A stretch of DNA of 32,247 bases from Apostichopus parvimensis (taxonomy: Eukaryota > Echinodermata > Holothuroidea > Aspidochirotida > Stichopodidae): the NCBI GenBank assembly GCA_000934455.1, contig KN886173.1:45497-77743 (forward strand), in the 5' to 3' direction. Shown one piece after another: positions 1-13,000 of this stretch. Under the pieces are notes generated by a model. That model had not been told where the DNA came from, made no database searches, and saw only the letters and a list, made by a program, of their open reading frames with translations. The position numbers were made by a program, and so were the translations under genes. How positions within the stretch are numbered: position 1 is the first letter of the stretch; each line of letters opens with the position of its first letter.

Positions 1-505
1 GGGCCTGAGTTTTGTATACAGCGTTGCCGATTTCGTTTAGGATGTAACTTGAAAACACCCTCGGTTCCCGTCCTATAATGAGCTTTACGCACGGATGAAA
101 TTTCACATTGGCTAGGCAACTCTCGTAGACCCATGAAGTACAGTTACCATACTTGCCAAAACTTACCCACTGTGTGTTAGGGAAATACGGCAACAATGAA
201 GTTTGGACGCCTAAAGTTCGTAATATTTTACCTCTGCAATTATCATTTTTTGTTGTAGCTGTTGCATTCCCTATCCCGTACCCGCCCTCCGTTGGGGAGG
301 AAGTTAGGTTTATACTATCTCTCCCTCTGTAAAGATGACTATGAACGCAATGTAGTTGCCGAATACAACATGCAACATATACGGAGGATAACATAGCAGC
401 AATCACAACAAAAGCATGATTAACATCTTCTAAAGATGGAAGACTTGTTTCTTTTTCTTCTTTTTTCCCCGTTCTAGTTTTTGTTTTGCAGCAACGCACA
501 ACGTC
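1..505 (-). CDS. Unrecognised membrane-protein-like open frame, truncated at window edge
   Basis: Reading the minus strand with codons at 505-503 down to 4-2, there is no stop for 168 codons; the frame is bounded by TGA at 508-506 and runs off the window. It reads a basic stretch (TKTRTGKKEEKE), a hydrophobic segment AFVVIAAMLSSVYVACCI, a second basic stretch, and then a cysteine-containing region with sequons NLT, NAT and NCT. The only in-frame ATG is at 394-392, inside the hydrophobic segment. The frame could therefore start there with a short signal-like segment, or be an internal exon (possible weak acceptor ending ACTAG near 474). The order basic, hydrophobic, glycosylatable suggests a type II membrane or secreted protein. 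I do not recognise the family. It is on the opposite strand to the formin, so it would be a neighbouring or intron-nested gene. Confidence 0.4.
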
Positions 506-599
506 TCATTTATTTCCTGTAACATTTAACTCTGATGTAAGCATCTGCTCTAATTATTGATATAATGAACTCAATTGCTTTTTGAATGTCGAAATGCTT

Positions 600-830
600 A
601 AATTTTATGCGGGACAAAATATGCTATGAAGTATTTGCGGACATTCTGTACCAGGACATTTCGTCCGGTGGGACTATATTTGCTGTGAGGGTGGGACACA
701 ATTTTCAGCAGATAATGTCCGACCGGACTAAATATGCTGGTACAAAGTGTCCGCGGAGACACTTTGTACAGGGGGACACTCTGTACTGTCACACCGGCGT
801 TAACCACTAGGCTATACACTCCGCCACTAT
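600..830 (-). repeat. GGAC-rich dispersed-repeat-like segment with tRNA box-A-like motif
   Basis: Three related segments (about 608, 668 and 721) share the pattern GGGAC..AATATGCT, and GGAC/GTCC words recur throughout. A perfect 11-bp inverted repeat, TACAAAGTGTC at 741-751 and its complement at 758-768, surrounds CGCGGA. On the minus strand, TAGCCTAGTGG at 814-804 followed by TTAACGCC resembles the RNA polymerase III box A of tRNA genes and tRNA-derived SINEs. I see no clear box B (GGTTCGA) after it. A degraded SINE or MITE is likely but the family is not identified. Confidence 0.45.
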
Positions 831-1033
831 GCACTATAAGTTTCAAGGCATATTCTAGTGAGGTCATTTCGAGTTCATTGGTGAAAATTTTCCTTGTTTT
901 CATTGTCAACGATTGCAGCAGTACTGTTGTTGGTGTGGTTATTGTTTGTATTATTGTTGTTGTTATAAGGTGACGTAACACAATTATGGACTCCTCATAG
1001 TATATATATGATACTCAACTGCATCTGCACTTC

Positions 1034-1362
1034 TGCAGTAAAATGTATAGCCTCCGCGTGTGCACAGTGAATTCGTACAGTAAATGTACAGCCTCCGAGT
1101 GTGCACAGTGAATTCGTACAGTAAGTATACAGCCTCCACGTGTGCACAGTGAATTCTTACAGTAAATGTACAGCCTCCACGTGTGCACAGTGAATTCGTA
1201 CAGTCAATGTACAGCCTCCACGTGTGCACAGTGAATTCGTACAGTAAGTATACAGCCTCCACGTGTGCATAGTGAATTCTTACAGTAAATGTATAGCCTC
1301 CACGTGTGCACAGTGAATTCTGACAGTAAATGTATAGCCTCTGCGTGTGCACAGTGAATTCA
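1034..1362 (+). repeat. 41-bp minisatellite, 8 copies
   Basis: GTGAATTC recurs at 1067, 1108, 1149, 1190, 1231, 1272, 1313 and 1354, exactly 41 bases apart. Each unit runs CAGTAAATGTACAGCCTCCA then CGTGTGCACAGTGAATTCGTA with a few substitutions. Most units contain CACGTG, GTGCAC and GAATTC palindromes in a row. The period is not a multiple of three, so the long minus-strand open frame through it is not a protein. Confidence 0.95.
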
Positions 1363-3722
1363 TTAGTGATCATATTTGATCGAACGCCATGAATTGCGAA
1401 GGGAAATTACGTCATGCTTCCCTTTGTTGATTCCATTAGTGTAACATAGCACATGGTACATATAGTCTTTCAATCCAGCCCAACTTACAAACATGGTGAC
1501 GATAAATATGGGGAGCTGGAATCCCTGTAGCTCCCTGATCACACAGACTGAAAGACATCGTACGTGTGTCGTGTTACCAGTTCACTGCGAGGCTCTGATC
1601 TCGTCTATTCGTGTCTTGGGGGAAAACAAATGAGAAGTACCCCTTATCGGGGGGGGGGGGGAGGCTGCCAGAATATTATTATATATTCTCTCATTTCCGC
1701 CACGCGCGCACATATACATAAAGCGATAACTTGAAAAACGAAAAGAGTCAAATTAATAACAACAAAAACGATAGAACACAGCCACTGTTCGAAAACGATG
1801 TGCCTTCCTACGGAAATGAGGAAGTGCTTTAAAATCACACTTTTCATAACAACCATATTTGCCATATACTTCAGTTTCATTGCCTTGTCCTTCAAGTAAC
1901 ACCACGAATAGAGTATGAATAACAGCCATGGGCCAAAGTAAATTATAACTGCGGGTCAAAATGTTAACATATAGAAACAGTGGGTCAATATACACTCTAT
2001 AAGTTGAATGTCTCGAGTTTTGATAGAAATTAGAAATTTATCCTTCGTGGTGTCACCGTCATCTTAGTTTCTGTGACGTAAAGTATCTTCGAGCATTTTC
2101 CTAGTGCAAAGATCTGTCTCGTTCTATAGATGTCTGGAATAATTCAGAGACAGAGAGAAAGAGAACATACGATTCATCCGAACAGAATTTGAATAAAGAT
2201 TGAATCTTGTATGAATTGAAACAACTGTATGTACATTAGAACAGCGTGCGCACGGGATTTGGTTTCTACAGTCTAGCTTATGATCAGTCAGTTACGCTGT
2301 ATACATATTGAATTATATTCCATATTAGCTGTGTGATAAGGGTGGGGATAAGAAAGGGGGTGGGGTGGAATAGTGGGATGTGGAAAGAGTAAAAGAAGAT
2401 CGATGGTGCCATATTGGATAAGGCATTGGAACAGAGTATTCGTCGTACAGGCGTATATTAATAATTTTTCGTGTATGTTGTGATGAGTGTATGCTAGATG
2501 GGGTATGCTAATATATTGTATCAACAGTAACTTGATAGGATCATATATAACAAACTCAACAAAACGGCTGGAAAGAAACAACTAATCGGATTTAAGGAAA
2601 CAAAGTAGAAGACTTTCTTGAATATTGACTAACTCCACATCATGTTTATAATTATATACTTCGCGACGGAAGTTGTAAAAGAGAGTTGACTATTAAACCT
2701 GTTAAGTAGACCCAAGAGTATAATACATATTGTACATTGTACCTAAACAAGAGAGCCTGCCAGGAGTAAAAGAATGTCTTTACTGTACAGTTCGGTACCG
2801 TACTTATTAGAGCTCAAAATATCCTTATAAGATTTGGTTTCTTTAATAATACCTTTCCATGGTCATTCAAGAAGATGTTGGTTCGCCATTCCATCTATTT
2901 GATCAAATCAGGAAGATGCTTGTAGGCTTTCTTCACCAATCAAGATAATAGCTTGATCGCTTTCGTCCCAAACTACGATTTCATATATACGTACGACATC
3001 CAGAAAACATCTCAGCACTTACCGTTTAATCATTGAAATAAGACTTCCAAGAAACATCTGTGACAAACGCAGACATGAAACTACGAATTCATATTTTATA
3101 CTGTATTTTGTAGGATATTCCGAAACAACCTCACGAGAAAATCTGTACCAACATATTTTGCAATATGTATTAGTCTTTATGAGAGTTGGTAAATTGTCTG
3201 TTTATCATCTTCGTGCCCCTCTGTAGGGAACTGTGGGGTCACCAGGGTGTCTGTCTCGATTTTGGATATGCCCCGATTCCTCTCTAAAAATCCTCGCGGT
3301 TTATTTCCATATTCGCAAAGGTTTGTCACTTGTCAGTTGAAAATAGAAATTAGGTTTGGTTCCCAAGTGCCAATGTGATGGTAGTATTCGTCTGTAATAC
3401 TCATAAAATATTTATGCAAGAAGCAAGAATGGTATCGTTCATTTTACTTTAGAGGTGTGTTTAAAGAGAAAACTTAGAAACCGAACTAAACCTATCCTTT
3501 GAGTTTTGCACATTCCAATATAAAGTAGCTCAGTATGTTTATAGCCTACTAGATATTGGAATGCCTTGACTGAGCCATTTCATGTGTTTTCCAATGTTTT
3601 TGTTTTAAACAGGGTATGTTCCTGTTTAATCACGCTGGTTTTTGGTTTAAAAACCGGCCTCTTGCTTTCATCTTCTTTCTATCACGTTCTTCAAATTTGA
3701 CACAAATAAAGCTCGCAGTGTC

Positions 3723-3791
3723 GGAAATGCCCATAAGATAAAACCGGAAATGCCCATAGGATAAAACTGGAAATGCCCATAGGATAAAAAA
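3723..3791 (+). repeat. 23-bp tandem repeat, 3 copies
   Basis: GGAAATGCCCATAGGATAAA begins at 3723, 3746 and 3769 with one substitution in the first copy. The array ends about 95 bases before the acceptor of the first recognised formin exon. Confidence 0.9.
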
Positions 3792-3886
3792 CTGAAGAAC
3801 AAGACGAGGAGGGTGTGCTTTTCAAGATCTAAATATTTTCACGATCCTTCGATGTTGATCGTTTTTTTCGTCGCTTTTCTCAACAG

Positions 3887-4019
3887 AAAAGACGATTCCA
3901 TCGACGAAGAACTACTCAGCCAGCTCGATAATTTCCTGGAGCAGAAATTAGCAGATGAGGAACAGTATTCATCCGATTTGAATAACCCGGTGGATGTATT
4001 TAACTGCGTCTGGAAACAG
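3887..4019 (+). CDS. FHDC1: Formin exon a: C-terminal part of FH3
   Basis: The acceptor is a strong pyrimidine tract ending CTCAACAG at 3886, and the donor is CAG|GTGAGA at 4020. The first base completes a codon begun in an upstream exon that I cannot find. The 44 codons start [20 protein letters not shown] and then read LADEEQ, the helical stretch that in INF2-type formins closes the armadillo-like FH3 region. Phase 0 at the 3' end matches the next exon. I see no possible N-terminal partner exon in 509-3886. Confidence 0.85.
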
Positions 4020-7000
4020 GTGAGAACTATGATCATGATTTCTATGGGACGCCGAACTGAACATTTGCACTGAATCGTGCGGCAAGTCGATATTGTTAAT
4101 AATCTCACGACTCATTGCATAATATGGTAATGTGATACGCAACAGCCAATAGAACGTCAGCATTGACGTTTCAGCGATAGTTAAGAGCTCTATATGAATC
4201 TGTTCTGAGGACAAACAGAACTTTAAGGCGTTTTATTAGATACACTCGATAGACTGCAGCATATCTTGTACATCGTAGAACAATATTATATGGACATTGC
4301 CCCCACCCCCCCCCACCCCCATCTTTCTTAACCATCCTTTCATTCCGAAATGGATGTAGAAATAACTCTAAAACATTGCTAAATTGAAGGATTTTTTTTC
4401 TCAAATGCAGCAAAATGCTCGACTTCTTTTTATATTCTTGCTATCTAAAACACCGAATGTGATTAAAATGGCTCGTGTTTGACGATTAAGCGAAGAAATG
4501 ATTGTTACAAAATCTCGTCAAGATGTTAAATTGTTGCGTGTAGTAATTAATGTTAACCAGATTTCATCTTGGAGATATGTTTCTTTTTCAAACTCTCCCA
4601 TCAGTGCAGCATATATCATAGCCTGCAGCTTTAGTAGATTAGTCCCAATTGTAAGACTGGGTGCGTAATGTTGTAGATTTAAATATTCATATACTGTAGC
4701 TATATAGTCACCAAGGTCTTTGCTCGCAGCTGAACTAAGTGTAGTACTTCCGAGGTTGAACCAAATTCACTTTACCAAAGTTTGAGTGGGGAAACATATG
4801 TGCAATTACCCTTAAAAGACGGGCACTTGAATGAAGAGGAACCTCTTCATTAAGGCCATACAAATTATAATATACTTTACCATCAATGAAGCATTTAACC
4901 AACTTAAAGATGGGTTATGTGTCTACATTGAAGCTAGTGGCTTTTGAAAGTATTTCCATATATAGGCTACTGGTATATACTTCTATACTACGTATAGTAA
5001 ATATGATTCTCTATGTTACTATAATTGTAAAATATATTAGTTTGATACTTATTTGGTAAAATATTTACACAACATCCATCAATATCGCGTGAACATTTCT
5101 GGAACTTTCGAAATACTTGTAACCGGGAAGCTGCTATTTAGCTAGACAGCTTCCATAGGTCCAGCACACAGACCAAGTACCTTCTCAAAAACAACTAAAA
5201 CTAAAACCATTACACGTGAAAAAGGTATTTCTTCTTAAAAAGTTGAACTTTGTTGGGGAGTTCTTTCTCCTAGTCACGAGAGAATACCCATTTTCGATCA
5301 CTGTGGATTTTCGACAATGTCTACTTTCTCTCAGTCGCACTAGGTATTAACTGGCCTTCCAGGAATACCATATCCCATCCGTAACGTTGGAATTTCTGTT
5401 ATAATAGACTCCTTGTGAAGTATGAAACAAGATCCTCTATGAATGTTGTAGACTGTAAAGGTCATCAACAGATTTTCGTTTGAGGCCTCGGGTACTCCTG
5501 ATTTATTTTCTCACCTTTTAGAATTGCTTTGCCCTTTTTTGTCAATACTCTCCCTCATATTTGCTAAGCAATCTTTAGTTAAGCTTTATATGATGGTATG
5601 GCCGGCCGTTTGTAACTATAAACAGAGTATTGTTGCCGGGCTTTATTCACACTTGTAATTGTATTGTTAAGTCTAATTGACCAGAATGGGATATATTTGT
5701 CCTTTGATGAAGGTGTTTGCGTTTGACAGCTCTGTCAATCGTTATGTCATTATAGGTCATTTTTGGCATACTCTCTCTATTTGTGGCTAATACTATAGAC
5801 CACAGGTGTAGAATTCCCCAACCGATATCTCCTGATTGTATCTGTACGGCAATGCTATATGACGAAATATTGACCATAGAAACCTAGAAAACTACCACCC
5901 TTGTACCATCACTTTCAAGTTCGATTTTAGGTAACAAAGCACTTTCATTTTGTAAAAAGTGGTCTCTCATTTATAATTTAAAAATCAGTGTATTACTGAG
6001 TTAATGGCAGCGTTTTTTTGAGGGTGTGGTAAGCAGTGCATGCATATGTTTCGAGGGTATGATTGTAAATGTTACCATTATAAATATTCCTGTAACACTG
6101 CAGTTCGTTATAGTTAAACTTGTTAATTGTCATTCAAAAAAGAATGAAATGTTTCTGAAAAAACATTGTCTATGGTGACGTCATTGGGGAGTGGATAGGT
6201 CTTGGGAAGGATTGGGAACTTGAGGGAAGGGAAATGGTAGAGGTAATGTCCAATTAATGAAATACTATAATGAAAAACGGATTTCAGTATTTGCAATCTC
6301 AGTTCTTTATACACACGCAGTTAGACTATTTTATACTTTTTCTTCTCGGTCAAAAAAGGTACAAACCGTGGTTGTGATAGGAGTTTGTGAAACACAAACC
6401 ACTGCTTTACTGTCATTTGCGTGGTAATTATAATGGAACTAATTTAATGACACATAAAATGTGATAGATATGCCAAAATGACCACAAAGTGTCGAAAGAA
6501 AAACAGGGAAGGAACAATATCTCTTAGTACGGTGTTGATAATGTTGTAGCAATCATTGAGTTCATCGGTTTTTCATACATAAACTGTGCAAAACAATCCT
6601 CAATTAAATTTGGTATCATTAAGTGAGCATCCTTCTGCTGCAACTTTAATGTCTCTTTAGCACACTTTTCATCAGTGTAAATTGCAGTTAAAAGTAAACC
6701 GCGGAAGTACAGTAGCACAAGTCCAAACAACATGTGTACCCCATTGGATTAAAGAAAGCAGCTCAGTGCAACAGATACTGCGTGGAACCCACTGTTTTGT
6801 TGTTTTATCTGACCCGCAAATATTGTAACTTCCTTTCCTACCAAGTTGGGTTTAGATTCGTTATCATTTTCTTCGTTCTATTGTGACCGCTCTTAAAAAA
6901 TAGGGGTTCCCTGATTCAATATATACGTAGCTGCAAAATTTAACCACAGGAAGTCTACCAGCAAATAGTAGATGCGAATTTCGAGTAAATAATTTGTATT

Positions 7001-10000
7001 AACCGTTTGTTCAGTCGAAGCCGTAAACCCTTGCATGAAGGTTATGTATTTGCGCAACAAAGGTTTGCGTGGTTAGCTGCTCAATGAAGAACAGGTGCGG
7101 GTGTGAAACTGTGGTTGAGTATCTCCATGGTTACGGTGCAAGGTTCCTCGTGTCTCGCAGAACACGCAGAACTTCTGAGCAACATCTTTTGTAATGTAAC
7201 CCACCCAGGGACCCTGGACAGGTTTGAAATGAGATGGGTGGAGTGGGGGTGGGGGAATCTGACTTGTATTCAGTGACTTGCCCGTTTGATAATCACTGTT
7301 GTACATGTCCATTTGCCCCGGTGTCAGGGGTTTTATTTCTATGACAGAATCAATAATCATGAATATCACAAGGCTGGAACTATTGGATTCCGGCGATAAC
7401 GAGCCCATTGACTCGATGATGTTATCGTGGTCTCATTAATATATATGTTGCCACAATGATGATTTGTTAGGCCTTCAATGTTATTTGCAATGGAAGGAGA
7501 CAGAGTGTTAGTCAATGTTGATATCAAAAAAATCCAACACAAAATCCAATTTAAAGTTGCGTTCTATGTTTCCTAAGCATCATGCATTTTTTTCAAAGTA
7601 ATCCTGTTCATTTATTTAACAGATTTGTGAAACTCCATTCGCCGCATCTTTCTTAGCGATACTTCAGCATCTGCTTGTGATTGATCCGAAGGACCCCCTC
7701 AGTGACGTCATTTGGAAGACAAGTGAAAAACTCGTGCACCAGTGCGTCCTCATAGAGAGACGGGATAACGTTGAGCGTTTGATGCTATTAGGAGATCGAG
7801 AATTGTCAAAAAGTCTTGCCGCATCAAGTCGGACAGGGTTGTCAAGGTCACACAGTTTAAACGAGCATCGTAGCTCAGAACAAAATGGCGATGAACCTCG
7901 TTCTCGTCGTCGCAGAGCCTCCAGAGTTAACAGTCTCAAATTGAAAAAGAATCCAACAGCGTTGCAGATGAGCAATGGAGGTGATACAGTAAAGAACAAT
8001 GAAGGTGCAATAAACAATAACAATAATAACATGGGAGCTACTGACGCACAACAACATGTTCCTGAGACTAATATGACGTCACATTCAGCACTGTCTACTG
8101 GTCCAATACCCGTGGATGAAAACGATGAAAATCATGACATACCAACCACTTCTAAACCTGCAGCAAATTCTACTCCAGTACTAACACCTTCAGTGCCAGC
8201 ATCTTTGCCTTCGTTACCCGGACCTGCGAGTTTAAATGGACCGATCCCTCTACCATTAGCAGGCATACCACCACCCCCACCCCCACCACCACCTCCTCCC
8301 CCCGGGTCAGGTCCTCCTCCACCTCCTCCACCCCCTCCTCTCCCAGGTGGTCCACCTCCTCCCCCTCCTGCGCCAGGCATGCCACCGCCACCAGGGATGA
8401 CGAAACCAGCATTCGGTGATTCGGCAGCAATTCCAAAAGTAAAACCAAAGTCGAGAATGAAGACGTTAAATTGGAGCAAACTTTCCGCGCAGAAGGTAAT
8501 GCAGAACAGAGATAACATCTGGAGTAAAGTACATCAGGTAAGTCCAAGTCATTTTATAAAGGACATGAAACAAGAGTTCAGTAAAACTGACAATATTCTA
8601 TATGATATGTGGCAGATTTAACATAATAAATGTTGCCAATGTTCCTTAATAGCATATACTTTTGTAATTGAGGAATTTCAGACTTTCAGAGCATATTCGT
8701 ACCGTATGCTTTGCCTTTTTCGCGAATGTAATCGTGAAATGACAAACCACATATGATGATCTTCTGAGAGAATCTACAAAAATGCTGCTTAGTGCTGTCG
8801 TACGCATGGATGTAGGCTACATCTTACTAGTAATACATTTTAAGTGAACCTTTTGGCGTTCCATAAACAAATATACATATTTTGATGGATAATTATTTTC
8901 CTAGGTACACACAGGAAATTTTGAGAGCGGCGGTGGTTGTCAACAAGGTTGCTTATCCATCGATCTGCTATTTTACTTCTTTATATAAACTATTATGAGG
9001 TTTAGAACATGCGGTACTAGAAGGGGAACTTGAAAGCAGTGTATACGTTGTAGATATCAAAGGACACAGTACTAATATTATTACTTTTATTACTTTATTA
9101 ATAGGCGTACAATTCCATAACCGTTTGAGGAATATTTCACACCGTCTAAATTCTAACCATCTTTATAACACCTCATTCGAACGCGGTCATTTTTGTTCGT
9201 ATTTTGAGATTGATCCATGTAAGAAACATTGTCTATCTACTCCCTCCACTCGCCACACCCCCTCCACCACCCCACCAAAACGACGTTTATGTGCATTGTG
9301 CACGTTACATACATCGTAAGCATATTAGTTTTGTTTTGCTTGCATGCATGCATGTAACTATCCACTGATCTGTTATCGATAACAGCTCCCTGCTGTATCA
9401 ACGTACCTGCTCTGTAGAGACGTATTTCTATTGCATACCTTAATGTTCTTCAATAATTTATGTCGCGTTGTGTAATCCGTCCTTGAGGAAGCTTTCAACA
9501 GTTCGTCTGTCTTGAATTTGTCTGTCACTATGAGCTCAAACCAGTTAATAACACATTTAAAACAGTCACATGCGTAGGTTCATGTTTTATTTATAACTTT
9601 CTGTTTTACCTATAGGAATAATAACCGGCTGCCTATACATTTGAATCTCGTTTGGTATATTTTTCCAACTGCTTTGTCAGATTGCACTGTGATTACAAAA
9701 ATATAATTTTTGAATAATATATTACTGTGACCAACAAGGTCATGTTCGTTATTCGTTAACGTTTAACCATTACTTACTATAAACACTGTATAATTTGTTT
9801 CTAACAACTTAATTCTTTTAGTACGGTGTGACTTAGCATGAACCGAGAGGGACTCGATTTCTCTTACACAATTACTCAGGATTTAGGCCTGAGCCAAGAA
9901 TTTCCACCGATAATTCAAATGATAAAATATTATTCAAGATCTTCTCAAAGGTGGTATGGGAATGGATAAGGATGGGATTGAGGGAGAAATGTTAAGTCCG

Positions 10001-13000
10001 CAATACGCCTCGTCTTTGTCATTCTATTCATTGACCGTTTTAGTCTGTATTGACAACTGCATATTTCAGTAAAATAACATCTCTTGTGAAAGACATGAGG
10101 ACTAGAACTTTATACATGGGATGGGCTAAATAATGGTCGCTTCTAAGCCGATTCGAAATCGGAAATCAGACCGAAGAATATACATACATGTCATTTCCGG
10201 AAGGCATTTCTGTTTATCTAATTCTCCAATGTTGACGGTCTGATAGTTAACAAGTACAACCGACTCAAGGTACAATCACATGTTCTGATCTTATCGTGTG
10301 ACGTTACCTTACAGTGTTGCCATGACTCAGCTCAAATACTATTCCGCGTCATGTACCATTCCCAGCCTATAGGCGTCCATCTTCCCGTACACATTGTGTT
10401 GTTCTGTTCTCACTTCATATAGCAGGCATCGTGTGGTAATACTGTCAAATAAGGGGGGGGGGGCGTGGAAGATATGGATCCCAATAATTTCAGGAGCATA
10501 GTTCAACAAAGCTTAACAAAAGTCTGACTCCTACCTCCCCTCCGCTTCGCTATCCGATCTCAAACCTATTCGAGATCACTTAGAAAGAAAAAGAAAGAGA
10601 GATAATACTCTCCTAGCCTACATTTGTCAATCATGAGTGCCTTTATCAAAAAATATCCAAAAGATTCTACCGACGGTCGTTATTTCTTAACTAAATGTAA
10701 AAGTTAGCACACTGTGGCACAATGCTCGTGATAGCCTACATGTGACACTTCCATATGAAATGGAGATGGTTGGGTGTCGGTGGAGAGGAGTGGTACGGTG
10801 ATGGTGGTACGACGGAAAGTGTTTATTTCAAGTAGATAGACCAACTACTATGCATTGATAAATTAAAAAAGCGTCCCTTACCCCCGACCCATGCTGTATA
10901 CTATAGTAGTCAGTGCTAACCACCAGCTGTATGGAAACATATATATATATAGCNNNNNNNNNNNNNNNNNNNNNNNNNNNNNNNNNNNNNNNNNNNNNNN
11001 NNNNNNNNNNNNNNNNNNNNNNNNNNNNNNNNNNNNNNNNNNNNNNNNNNNNNNNNNNNNNNNNNNNNNNNNNNNNNNNNNNNNNNNNNNNNNNNNNNNN
11101 NNNNNNNNNNNNNNNNNNNNNNNNNNNNNNNNNNNNNNNNNNNNNNNNNNNNNNNNNNNNNNNNNNNNNNNNNNNNNNNNNNNNNNNNNNNNNNNNNNNN
11201 NNNNNNNNNNNNNNNNNNNNNNNNNNNNNNNNNNNNNNNNNNNNNNNNNNNNNNNNNNNNNNNNNNNNNNNNNNNNNNNNNNNNNNNNNNNNNNNNNNNN
11301 NNNNNNNNNNNNNNNNNNNNNNNNNNNNNNNNNNNNNNNNNNNNNNNNNNNNNNNNNNTAACGAATCTGTTTAAGAAAAAATGTATGGGATGTAAAACGC
11401 ACAAATAAGTCAAACACATAGCTACTTGATGATGAAACACAATCCCTTTGTCAATCACACAACAAATAAGGGTGACGAATCACCCATAGCAACCATCTGC
11501 GCACGTGATACAGCTGCCTCAGGTCAGAGTTTCATCGGAGAAGCTTCAAGTCAATGCTCTTCTATAGCCTAAAACTTCATTTCACGCTTTGGTCATTTCG
11601 TCGTAGCCCTAGCGCGGTTTTAAAGAAATGTCACGTGACTGGAACATCCGTTTCTATTGGTTTCCGTGTTTGATGATTAGTTATTCCGACAACATTCAGA
11701 CTGACTCGAACACATTGACACAAAGTAAGAAAACCTCTTCAAACCATGTTCATGTTTGTCTGAAAGACTAACCAATGACGGACCTCGAGCAGTTATTCGC
11801 TCTTTGGAGAACACTGCGGTTCCACCTGAGAGCAAAGCACTAAGTTATTCATACTCAAAAGTTAACTTCAGTCACTTAGTTTATGCATGAAGCTATAGCT
11901 CCATGGTTTATGTAAGCATGGAAGTTCCATATTGCTAGCAACTGCATTATTGTTACCCGTACGGAAAATACCATGCGACGAATATACAGTACCAAGTTGA
12001 ACATAACTGTGTCCTCCACTGAGTGGCTAGGGTGCTTACATGATGTTGATACAGAAGGCGTCGAGAATGGATGGATACTAAAACAATAAACACAGCCTAA
12101 TTATGCTTTACCTTATATTTATGTATTACGTTAACTCCGCTTCAAGATATCCTGGACATTCTTACTATTCCTCCGCCATGCATTCCGCTTCTGCATCTCA
12201 ACCACAGCAAACTATTGACATTTTAAGCGGACGCTTGTTAGCTTAATCTCTCTACAGTAACCTTAACTTAGCTATATATTTATATTTTACTAAATACAAA
12301 TATAAATGCTGTTAAAAACCTTCTTCGATTGTATAACCAATACGGTCTGAAATGTATGCTGTTTTCATTCATCGTTTGAAATAATAAGTCACGAAAAAAA
12401 AACTAACTAAGAATTTGAACTTTTGCTGAAGGACTGTTAAATACTTTTGATGTAATTACATACCCTTGACCGGCGACGATGGGACTTACTTAGACTTACT
12501 TGGGAGTCTTATTCTAGCTAACCCGGTGTCATTTTAGCAAGAGATCAATATTATGTCATGACCATCTGACTCTATGATCGTTGAGTTGGTACTTTATATT
12601 ATTGATTGAGATGTTGGATGGCCAAAGTCATTTATATGTTCGTAATTTTTGGGAGTCAATGAAGGCTGAGGGTTGTCGGAGTGGGAGTGGGGGAGAGTGG
12701 TCATATACGGTACGTCATTCGTAAACATTTGTAGACAGTGTTGAACTCGAAAGAAGTCCATGCAGAAAAACAGGTTTACATTAACAACGCATAAAGAGCT
12801 TACATGATTTGCTGGTTGGTCTTTGAACACTTTAACAGGTTAAGGTGTACCAATAGGGATGAGAAGGGGCAGAGGAGAAAACGAGCAATTTGGAGAAATG
12901 ACCCGCTTCCCCGCTCACTTCATCTATCTCCCTTTCATCACAACTTCCTTTCATCTTCCTCTCGCCCGTCTCCAACCATTGCCTCTTCCCCTCACTTCTT

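Larger units (their letters stand above)
509..3886. other. Non-coding stretch upstream of first recognised formin exon
   Basis: No formin exon is recognisable here. An exon ending in phase 2 and encoding FH3 armadillo helices would be needed, and none is seen. The stretch contains the GGAC-rich repeat at about 600-830, the 41-bp minisatellite at 1034-1362, a run of 13 G at 1649-1661, a G-rich patch at about 2338-2390 and the 23-bp repeat at 3723-3791. It is most likely an intron of the formin gene. Confidence 0.6.

Noticed and set aside
804-830. Functional tRNA gene on the minus strand
   Set aside because: Only a box-A-like stretch is present; there is no box B, acceptor stem or anticodon arm that I can fold.
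984-1373. 129-codon minus-strand open frame with repeated Cys/Thr/Val sequence
   Set aside because: It is a translation of the 41-bp minisatellite; the period is not a multiple of three and the protein pattern is just the three frames of the repeat in turn.
7073-7408. 111-codon minus-strand open frame with an ATG
   Set aside because: No recognisable domain, it sits inside an intron and spans a G-rich patch; not strong enough to call a gene.
8132-8547. Glycine-rich or Glu/Val-rich minus-strand open frames
   Set aside because: They lie antisense to the polyproline FH1 codons, and composition explains them fully.
10878-11458. Long open frames on both strands
   Set aside because: They consist mostly of unknown bases in the assembly gap.
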